The notes below the pieces were generated by a model. The model was not told the DNA's origin, ran no database searches, and saw only the letters and a program-made list of their open reading frames with translations. A DNA stretch of 64,000 bases from Bursaphelenchus xylophilus (taxonomy: Eukaryota > Nematoda > Chromadorea > Rhabditida > Aphelenchoididae): NCBI GenBank assembly GCA_904066235.2, contig CAJFCV020000004.1:9362001-9426000 (forward strand). The letters are read 5' to 3'. Every line of letters begins with the position of its first letter. Positions within the stretch are counted from its first letter, which is position 1. This document shows positions 56,673-64,000 of this stretch, piece by piece. The position numbers and the translations under genes are program-made.

Positions 56673-57970
56673 TACAGGGTGACAAAGAAAAAATGCAACT
56701 CATATTTATGGCCATATTTTGTCTAAAAAACCAAACTTAACCAAAGTAACGGTGAATATCAGTAACATAGAGCATTGTTAATAGTATGCTCGACCAGTTT
56801 TAAGGTGGCTGTTCTTGGCCCCGAGATAGAGCTCAAAACGTGACTTTAAATTTTGGCCGATTCGCCGAAGCTTTTTTTGGGGAAATCGGTTCCGTTCTTA
56901 CCGCAGCAATCAATTAGCGGCTCCAAACTTTTTTGGCGTGAACTAGAGGTCCTGGCTTCTAACTCAACAAAAAACATAGTCCACCGGATTCAGATCCAGC
57001 GAGTAGACGGCCATTTCGCAGACCACATAAAATCGGGAAAACAGGTCCTTTCCTGGCCTTGCGTCTTTTTTGCTTTATGGCTGATGGGGGAATCATGCTA
57101 CGGTGTCTGTTTTGAACCGCCAAAGTGCTACTGAGCCCACGGAATCACGATGGTGTACAAAATGTCGCTGGTAGACTTATCGGTTTGGTTCTGGCCCCTT
57201 TATCCAAGAAAACCAAGGAAAACCAAGGATATCACGCCGCTGGCGCAAGACTTTGCCCCAGGCCATGAGAGGTCGGATTTTTACTGGGTTCAAAAATGGC
57301 GGACGGTTTTTGACTCTCAACAGTCCAACTCCTGCAATTCTGGTGGTTGTAGGCCTGCTCGATGTTGAAATACTTCTCATCCGCGAACAGGACCTTCTCT
57401 CATCGCTGAGCTGCGGCGCGACGCTTGAGTTTTCGACATTTTTTGAGCCGTACTTGCTTGTAGTGTTCCGTGAGGCGCTAGGTCTTTTGGAGCTTGTTAG
57501 GCTTGCGCTACGGTGCATTGCTGGCCATTCATCGACCAGCTGTTGTGTTGATGACGGTCTGCCGGGCAATCTTTTTCATGGACACCATCAGATTTTGCTT
57601 CACTCGCTTTTTGATGATCAAAGTTGCCAGAAGTGTTCAAGATGCGCTTTCTTCTATTTCCTGGACACTTAACATCGTGGCCAAGCTCGAGGATTCGTTT
57701 GGTGGCTTTTGGCATAGCAGATTTTCCTACACCGAGCAGTTTAGCAATCTCACACTGTCCTTTTTCTTCCCGAGACAGGTTTAAAATCGAGGTCCCTCTG
57801 TTTGACACTCAATACAAAGATGATAATCAATCGATATGGGCATGAAAATCAAAAGACTAGGACAGAAAAACACGGAGAATTTAATGGTATAAAAAATATT
57901 TCGCTACACCTAAACATTTTCGCGGCAGGACCCATGAAAAAAAGTTGCATTTTTTATTTGTCACCCTGTA
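56673..57970 (-). mobile_element. Degenerate Tc1/mariner transposon
   Basis: About 1.29 kb between TA dinucleotides. The left end is CAGGGTGACAAAGAAAAAAT and the right end ATTTTTTATTTGTCACCCTG; they form terminal inverted repeats of about 27 bp. On the minus strand a decayed transposase is spread over three frames. The N-terminal HTH region (SREEKGQCEIAKLLGVGKSA, from 57808) and the catalytic region around FADEKYFNIEQAYNHQNC (about 57,390) are recognisable. So is a remnant of the HKAKKTQ/WSAKWPS/DYVFW-type C-terminal block near 56,960-57,080. Multiple frameshifts and stops mean it cannot encode an active enzyme. Confidence 0.85.
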
Positions 57971-59610
57971 GTGATATTTTGAAAGCATCTGCAAATATGT
58001 AGAAACACGTTGAAGAGAAAGCAAAAATAAATGTGGCCGACTAAGCAACTAAGCACGGGAAACCTTACAAAACGTAAACTAAACTCAAAGGACAAGGCAA
58101 TGCGGGCTTACAGAACGACTAGAGGAAAAAATTTTGCAGATTGGCCATCACACAAAAAAAAAGTCAATGCCAGCAAGCCTAAGCACTAATCTGGGCTTAG
58201 ATTAAGCCTAAGCTAGGCCTGCGCCGTAACAATTGTTCATTGTATAAAATGTCCTCCGCAGGTCGCACCTTTTCATTCCCCCGAGACTTTTGATTTTTTG
58301 AAGGTGATGGAATGAGCGGAACTTTTGCCGGTCTTGGTTAGAAAAATAGCGAGATATAGCTTCGGTTATAGGCCACAACGATTTTTGTTTGGTGCCATAC
58401 AATTCGCTGTAATGGTCTGACTGTACGCAGAGAGACCGATATTGCGTTGTCCAAAAAGAAAAGGAAGCTACTGCAAATATTAATCTCATGGTCATTATAG
58501 AATGACACCAAGCACAAACAACTCCCCGCTATCGCCAAAAATACGCTTAAAAAACCACAAAAGTCCCCAGCGACTTCGTCTAACAACAACTACAAGTTCG
58601 ACTGCCTGCAAACTTCGTAATCGGAACAAAACTTCCAATTTTGTTATTGCTCTATTAAACATCGCCGTCGAAGATTGTTAAACTCCCAGGAAAAGAAACT
58701 CGACGCCTTGAGGCGCATGCTATTTACCGTTTGCGCGTAATTTGTCTTGGGTCTTCTGATGGAATCTTTAAAAAATCTCTGGCCCTGGGAATAACTTTCG
58801 ATCGAAAAAACTGTGAAAAAAATGTGATAAGGGTCAAATGGAGGTTCAACTTCAATGTGAAGCAGTCGCTGTTAAAACTTTTTATAACACGATGAAAAAT
58901 AGAACAGTCAAAAAAGTTCTTAAAGAGACTAATCAACGAATGAAGGAGAATAACAAAAATAGGCACGTAAATGGTAAATTGAGATTAGAACGCAATTTCT
59001 CAATCGCTGAATCTGCCGTCTTGTAGCAAAATAAAAAGGATTTTTTTGTTCTAAAATCACCGGAGGCACCTATTAACTTACTTTCTCAAATATTTTTTTC
59101 TGATTCTTTCGTTAACCTACTGTAGGTTTCTAGCTAAGGCCCATACAGTAATCGGTCGTTACGTCAAAACTAGGCATCAGAGAGGGCTTAAATCCAAGCT
59201 ACATATTTTTTGAGACCCTGTAGTTGCAATAGAGGTACATTTTGGGCAAGGATTCCAGCTGGGAACATCTTTAATCTAGGCTTTCGTATGCCAATTCTCA
59301 TTAAAATCTGATTGTTGCACTTTGAGTAATGTTACAATAGTTTCTGTGAAAAAATTGCATTTTTCGAAAGTTTCGTGTCTATTTTCTACCATTTTCACTT
59401 ATATTCCTGTTTCTGTTTCATTAATAACGCTGTAGCGTCTCGCCGTCAGGCCGGCTTAACCCCGCATAGCCCGCTCGCTTTCGGGGGGAGGATTCGGAAC
59501 GGAAACAGTGAACAGCCCTCGACAAATCGGCGGATTTACTTTCCTTCCGCCTTTCAGGCTTTTCGCTCTTCACTGTTTTCGACACAAAATTATTGTACGT
59601 TCCGAAAACA
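57971..59610. other. Region between mariner and sulfotransferase gene
   Basis: No well-supported gene. A possible small secreted-protein ORF on the minus strand (58208-58495) is listed separately. The 150 bp before 59,611 is GC-rich for this window (CGCCGTCAGGCCGGC, CGCTTTCGGGGGGAGG) and probably holds the sulfotransferase promoter. A fragment resembling the family-C end lies near 59,300. Confidence 0.45.
58208..58495 (-). CDS. Possible small secreted protein, hypothetical
   Basis: Minus-strand ORF of 95 aa from an ATG at 58495. MTMRLIFAVASFSFW is a signal-like start, followed by a charged, Tyr-, Arg- and Lys-rich body (SRYFSNQDRQKFRSFHHLQ) with three Cys. It resembles a neuropeptide-sized or venom-allergen-sized secreted protein, but I recognise no family. 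A competing overlapping frame (58589-58338) is also open. Could be chance. Confidence 0.25.
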   Translation of the reverse strand: MTMRLIFAVASFSFWTTQYRSLCVQSDHYSELYGTKQKSLWPITEAISRYFSNQDRQKFRSFHHLQKIKSLGGMKRCDLRRTFYTMNNCYGAGLA

Positions 59611-60961
59611 ATGACCCAATGCGCTCGGAGTCGGGTTGTTTTCCTGGCTTGCGGCGTTCTCACGGTATTCTACTTTTCTTCGCGCGGCTTTCGCAGCCCA
59701 CAGCCGGAGAATGCTTCTAAATTGCCGCCGTACGTCAAGCTGGAACAGCGGTATTTTGTAAGTGAAGAATGGGGTTTATATCGGATTAAACGGTATGAAA
59801 AATTCGGATGCTGAGGGAGAATATTGTCATTGGGGGTTTAGTTTTTGTGGAGATGTCTCAAAATCATATTTTCTTTTTATTTGGCACACTTCTGGTATCA
59901 ATTTCCGAAGAATTTAACTCACGCTTTCAAACAAAGCCGCAATGTTCGAAAATCCCTGTTGATGAGAGAGTACGCAATTTCGGAGAGCAGTCAGAAGGAA
60001 AAAACGGTTTTTGGCCAAATCTCTGCCATTTGCATGCGGAAAAAAATAATTTTTTTGTATAGGCATTGCTCTATCCGTCAGAAATAAGGCCAACAATTTT
60101 CATGAGGAAACTCAAAAAAAAAGTTTGGAGTTGTGCCACTTTTTTGAACTATGTAAAATCAAGTTTTTTGCCAAGCCTTGTTAAAATGTGACGCCTCACT
60201 TTGAGCACCCCGTTATTAATTTTTATGCTTTATTTTTTTTTAGGTATCTCAGCAATATCAATTCACTTTTTGCACCACCGATGACTTTCTTCTTGACTAC
60301 ACTGCTGGAATTGCTTGTTGGCTCCACAATTGGAAGGAATTTCGGAGGAAAAACATGGCTCTGTATTATTATAATCATAGTAACAGGTTAGTTAATCATT
60401 CAGTGTATGAAACTCTTTATATAGGACCTCTGTACAACGGAGTACCATACAACAAAAGCTGTCTATAACAAAATATTTTTGAGGTCCCAAGGGTCAAATT
60501 TAGGTCAAAAAAGACTCCATATAACGAAACTCTTCTATAACAAATTAATTTTTTATGCCGCTCTGAGATTTTACTCTATTTAGCAACTTAAATTTCAATT
60601 TTTTTACAACCTCAACCTTCAGTATCTGCCAGAACGACGACTCCCATTTCCCCCCTTCCAAGATGACGTCACTTTTGAGGGCCTCAAAAAATTCGAAATG
60701 GATGAATTTGATTATTCTTCAAGAGCCGATTTACCGATTCTTGAGGGCCTACGATAGTCGGTGTGTAAAGTGAGTCACGGTTTTTGATCCACACAAAAAA
60801 ATGTAAAATTATCCAATTTTCTCAAGTTTCAGCTCACTTCGCAATTGCTTTTCGTGCACGACAATGACCTGTGTTCTGAACATTATCCTCCAACGGCTGG
60901 CAAACATTGCGAAGGGCGCCACTCCAACGCCATTCGATATGGAATTTGTGCCACAGAATTG
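59611..60961 (+). pseudogene. Nematode-type carbohydrate sulfotransferase, decayed or incomplete
   Basis: Exons 59611-59757, 60244-60386, 60623-60769 and 60833-60961 join in phase to about 188 codons with a type II start: MTQCARSRVVFLACGVLTVF is the signal anchor. Exons 3-4 match the Sulfotransfer_2 (chondroitin/carbohydrate sulfotransferase) pattern. They contain an EPIYRFLRAYDSRCVK block corresponding to the RDPxxRFLSGFxDKC 3'-phosphate-binding loop, then a Cys-rich CFSCTTMTC and FVPQNW. Key residues are off: QEP replaces RDP/REP, RFLRAY replaces RFLSGF, and the 5'-phosphosulfate loop (usually KxxST) reads TTDDFLLDYTAG. After the donor at 60962 I find no acceptable continuation: the next acceptor (61,431) gives an immediate stop, and a MITE lies at 61007-61256. 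Either the 3' exons are outside recognition or the gene is dying. Intron 1 holds a family-C element. Confidence 0.6.
59895..60214 (+). repeat. Family C element (C7), degraded, intronic
   Basis: Retains GAGAGAGTACGC, GGAGAGCAGTCAGA, TTTTTGGCCAAATCTCTGCC and the TTAAAATGTGACGCCTCACTT end. It lies in intron 1 of the sulfotransferase gene. Confidence 0.6.
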
Positions 60962-61006
60962 GTAAGGACGTGATAAAATGCCAAAAAATGAAGGGGGTTC
61001 AAAAAA

Positions 61007-61256
61007 CAGTCTTTTGATCCGTCGAGGAAAGCGCTGGATTTTGCATCCAAAAAGTATAAAAAATGTAGCAAAATACCTCCCTTTTCAAGTGAAAAAACTC
61101 CGATTTCAGAAGCGCGCTAGCAATTTTTGTGAGGAAAAGGGTACGTCTCTGAAAACGCAGTTTTTTAGTTGAAGATGGAGGCATTTTGCAACATTTTTTG
61201 ATACTTCCTGTATACAAAATGGTACGCTTTTTGACACTGAATCAGGTCCGTCACTG
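61007..61256. repeat. Family A palindromic MITE (A16)
   Basis: The left arm is diverged (CAGTCTTTTGATCC, then GGATTTTGCATCC). The right arm is complete and ends CAGGTCCGTCACTG followed by TA. It begins 45 bp after the last recognised sulfotransferase exon. Confidence 0.8.
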
Positions 61257-62004
61257 TACGAGATTTTTAGCCCGCGCTAAGCCGAGTTCTTTAGCCCGAA
61301 AGTTGCTGAAAATTCAACGCCTTTTTGCAACTTTAAGCATTAAAAATGCCAGTCTTATATTAGGTTGTATAATAAGTTATGACCATAATTTTCTAAAATT
61401 CCTAAAACTTTAATGATGCTTTTTTCAGAGTTGAATAGCATACCGCTGGGTAGGGTGGAGACAGTAGATTACAGGAACCAGTAGCACATCGGCCTCCGGC
61501 TAAAACATCGGAGAAAAAAATTAAGAAATGAGGGCATCCCAAGGTGCTAAAACAAAAATACGCCTTAAATCTGAGAATTCTGAGAGGCTAGTAATGACAA
61601 TGCTTCTGTAGGACATTCGAGGCGTCCCTTTTACATACGCTGCGCTGGATCAACTCTACCTCCCCTACCTGAGCTTTACTATTCAAAATATAAATTGAGG
61701 TATACCTTCATTGTTATGAACCCTGATTCGTTTCGAATTAATCCCACCTTAAATAACATGGTTCAGCTGTAAAGAGTCACTTATGAGTTGCTTTTTGATA
61801 GCCTACTCAAATCAGAAACAGCTTGTATCAGGTGACAATAAGGAATTTCATTAAAATCGTTACATTTTGAGGGCCGATGGACTAGAGTTCAAAACTTTTA
61901 TTGAGTACGCGCTAGCGCCATCTTGTGAAGAACTGTTTTTGGCGGTTATATACACTACATACCTCGGCGAAAACGACAGTATATGTTCTTTGAGTTTGCG
62001 GCTG
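61257..62004. other. Intergenic DNA
   Basis: I see no gene. An open frame of about 100 codons starting near 61,867 runs into the inverted-repeat arm at 62,005 and is not supported by any domain. Confidence 0.4.
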
Positions 62005-62384
62005 TTAAAGTGCGAGGTTCGCCAACACTATGCCCCAACTGTGATTGTTTTCCCGTCGAGACGCGGGGGGTCAGACTTGACACATATTTGTCAAGTGTTT
62101 CTCATGAAAAAATTTCTTTTTCCGAGTTCGAAATTCGAGCGAATCAAGAGGAAGGTCAATTTTATCGATGGTGTAAGGAGTAATTAATTAATTATTTACA
62201 TGAACCGCATCCACTTTAAAGTACAAGCTAGGAAGACTACAGTTATTTGATTCAAATTCCTTTAAATTAATCTTTGTTTCCATTCCTCAAGTAATCCCTT
62301 GACAAAAGTTCAATTATTCAATTTATTTATTTTATTTATTTACAATCGCGAAAATTATCAATAGTATTGGGTAAGCTGTAATAT

Positions 62385-62520
62385 ACTGGCTGATATGGTT
62401 TGATGCCCAGGTGATGGTTTCGATGATGGATTCGGCCCTTCGTAGCATCTTCGCGAAGTATTTGCTCACTGGTTCCCGGTTGAATATCGTGAGGATCGTA
62501 AAAACGCATTCAGGTCATAC
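62385..62520 (-). pseudogene. NDUFV2 (complex I 24-kDa subunit) exon relic, copy 2
   Basis: Follows a CAATTTCAG acceptor on the minus strand. A stop and frameshifts interrupt it. MRFYDP, then TIFNREPVSKYF and RRAESIIETIT in a shifted frame match the NDUFV2 segment [21 protein letters not shown] and the downstream helix. It is clearly related to the copy at 62742-62908 but independently decayed. Confidence 0.55.
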
Positions 62521-62741
62521 CTGAAATTGAACAATGATTTAGAAGACAACTTAAAATTATGACAAAAAATCTGCAAAAAGGTTATCAACAGCTGACGCAT
62601 CCTAGCTGACCAGTTATTCATCACAAAGCATTTTTACGCTCTTGTCTATATGTAGAAAATTCAGTTCTCAATGCCTACTACAACAAGTCAACAGCCAACT
62701 AAAACACCTAAAATTAAAAAAAAAAAACTTCAAAAGCTTAC

Positions 62742-62908
62742 CTTGCGCCATTTGGATTGACCTGGCTTGATGATCAGCTTTTAGGTGATGGATTCGGCTG
62801 CTCGAAGTATACATGGTGTCGTAGCACACATCTGGAGGAAGTATTTGCCCACTGGTTCCAACATTGTGTAGAAGGTTGCGACTTCGTAAACGCGCATTCG
62901 GGGCATAC
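62742..62908 (-). pseudogene. NDUFV2 (complex I 24-kDa subunit) exon relic, copy 1
   Basis: Exon-like segment with intact acceptor (AATTTCAG) and donor (AAG|GTAAGC). It reads [15 protein letters not shown], then [20 protein letters not shown] and AAESIT, stop, KLIIKPGQS. This is the conserved thioredoxin-like 2Fe-2S segment of NDUFV2 with the first Cys pair region (MCATTPC). The usual FNR before EPVGKY is missing, and an in-frame TAA interrupts it. Retention of both splice sites argues for a duplicated genomic fragment rather than a retrocopy. The functional gene is not in this window. Confidence 0.75.
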
Positions 62909-63332
62909 CTGAAATTCGTGCTCACTTGAAGAATATAACTCAAAAGTCTTCCAAAACCACATAAACACATTTGCCAAAGCTTGACGCTGACCTATCCTAC
63001 ATAATAACTCAACAAAAACGCAAGAACTCACCTTACACCATCGATAGAATTGACCTTCCTCTTGATTCGCTCGAATTTCGAGCTCGGAAAAAAAATTTTT
63101 TCATGAGAAACGCTTGACAAATATGTGTCAAGTCTGACCCCCGCGTCTCGACGGGAAAACAATCACAGTTGGGGCATAGTGTTGGCGAACCTCGCACTTT
63201 AAGTTCTAAAAAATTGAAATTTAATTGGATGATCCAAAATTCTGCTAATTCTTAGATTTTTCTGAAGATTCCAATTATTGCATGCTCCAAAATTTGTCTG
63301 GTGTGACAACAGGCATGTGATCTCGTATTACT

Positions 63333-63580
63333 ACAGTGAGGGACCTGATCCAATGGCAAAAAACGTGTCATTTCGCATCCTGGAAGGGGCCAAAATCACT
63401 CCAAACCCTTCCCTTCTCTAAGCTAAAAAACTCTGCTTTGAAAAGCCCGCCTTGAAGGAAAGGGCGCGCTTTTCAAAACGGAGTTTTTTAGCTTAGAGAA
63501 GGGAAGGGTTTGGAGACATTTTGGTCCCTTCCGGGATGCAAAGTGGGACGTTTTTTGCCATTGGATCCGGTCCCTCACTG
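63333..63580. repeat. Family A-like palindromic MITE (A17)
   Basis: Ends CAGTGAGGGACCTGATCC and CCGGTCCCTCACTG, with TA on both sides. The inner arms are a sub-variant: GGAAGGGGCCAAAATCACTC and GAGAAGGGAAGGGTTTGG replace the usual GAAGTATCAAAAATGTGGC. The arms are nearly perfect complements, suggesting a young copy. Confidence 0.8.
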
Positions 63581-64000
63581 TACGAGTTATAACAATAGAC
63601 AATAGAAACCCCGGGCGCTAAACTTTTTAGACGCTTTTTCAGGCGACGGCTTCGGTAACCTTCCGGAAAAACAGCTCATAAAATGAGTTGTCACTGCTAC
63701 CTTGCAACGATGCTGTGTCAGTGTCTTTTCCGACCCTTGAAGATTATAATAACACCAATCTGAGACCAGCAGCGGCTGGGAGACGTGACTTGAGTTGTTT
63801 CGTACCCCGTCAAAATCGGGGCACTTCCGAGTTTTTAGCAATAGAAAATCGCGGCTATGCCGTAAGACTTTGCAATACGAACTAGATGAAACTTCGATAA
63901 GCCCTCTATTAGTCTATAAGTATGCTGAACTAAGGAGGGATCTGAGCTAGGAAATAATCGACTTCAAACGTTTGCAAGAAAATGGTCATAACATATTATA
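63581..64000. other. Right edge, nothing recognised
   Basis: Short open frames exist on both strands (for example 63688-63885), but none has a domain, splice pattern or paralogue. If the sulfotransferase continues, its missing exons are not evident here. Confidence 0.4.

Larger units (their letters stand above)
62005..63202. repeat. Inverted repeat enclosing NDUFV2 exon relics
   Basis: Arms 62005-62177 and 63031-63202 are inverted copies differing at very few bases. TTAAAGTGCGAGGTTCGCCA matches TGGCGAACCTCGCACTTTAA, and GGGTCAGACTTGACACAT and ATCAAGAGGAAGGTCAAT with their inverses are also shared. Each arm is open in two frames (one reads CPNCDCFPVETRGVRLD), but I do not recognise the protein. 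The 850 bp between the arms carries two NDUFV2-like exon copies on the minus strand. Confidence 0.75.

Noticed and set aside
60420..60570. Possible tandem array of TATAACAAA-type units
   Set aside because: Units are too irregular (about 17 bp, four or five poor matches) to call a satellite with confidence. It lies in a sulfotransferase intron.
61431..61500. Next exon of the sulfotransferase after the TTTTTTCAG acceptor
   Set aside because: Joining in phase gives an immediate TGA. Alternative acceptors give only about 15 codons without the family's downstream motifs.
1..64000. CRISPR arrays, bacterial operons, ribosome-binding sites or horizontally transferred bacterial genes
   Set aside because: All genes have spliceosomal introns and nematode-type splice sites. 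The regularly recurring repeats are MITEs at irregular spacing without spacers.

Overview
This window looks like a chromosome segment from a free-living rhabditid nematode. Genes have many short introns with GTAAG/GTGAG donors and TTTCAG-type acceptors. Several first exons begin just after a TTTCAG-like acceptor, as expected for spliced-leader trans-splicing. The gene content is also nematode-like: a tandem array of CHK/DUF1679 kinase-like genes, a NUP43/NPP-23 nucleoporin and a nematode-type carbohydrate sulfotransferase. Non-coding DNA is AT-rich and packed with palindromic MITEs. Caenorhabditis or a close relative is a reasonable guess that I cannot prove from sequence alone.

Layout. 1-5.9 kb: repeats only. 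5.9-11.4 kb (+): a six-exon long-chain acyl-CoA synthetase. 14.0-29.3 kb (+): six tandem CHK kinase-like genes, CHK1 to CHK6. 29.4-32.1 kb (-): a seventh member, CHK7, tail-to-tail with CHK6. 32.8-34.3 kb (+): NUP43-like WD-repeat nucleoporin. 34.3-41.1 kb: gene-poor, with two large fold-back structures. 41.1-42.5 kb (+): a small multi-pass membrane protein. 43.5-44.8 kb (-): GT43 glucuronosyltransferase. 45.1-50.7 kb: doubtful small ORFs plus a terminal-inverted-repeat element carrying a tRNA-Ser-like relic. 50.7-54.4 kb (+): trefoil plus GH31 alpha-glucosidase. 54.4-59 kb: nested MITEs, a tiny Gly/Tyr-rich secreted peptide gene, and a dead 1.3-kb Tc1/mariner element abutting its start codon. 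59.6-61.0 kb (+): a decayed or incomplete sulfotransferase gene. 62.4-62.9 kb (-): two degenerate copies of an NDUFV2 (complex I 24-kDa) exon between arms of an inverted repeat.

The most coherent system is the CHK array. Seven paralogues of 408-423 aa keep almost identical exon sizes and phases. CHK1-3 share one upstream block and CHK4-5 share another. CHK4/5 have lost one intron and show a high-identity tract that suggests gene conversion. The proteins resemble small-molecule (ecdysteroid-type) kinases, so an expanded detoxification or steroid/xenobiotic phosphorylation locus is plausible but inferred.

The second theme is palindromic DNA. A ~250-bp TA-flanked palindrome (family A) occurs about 17 times. 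It sits in introns of at least five genes and, in two places, exactly at the apex of a longer inverted repeat made of unrelated flanking DNA.

All exon structures were worked out by eye from splice sites, reading frame and paralogue comparison. No transcript or database evidence was available.
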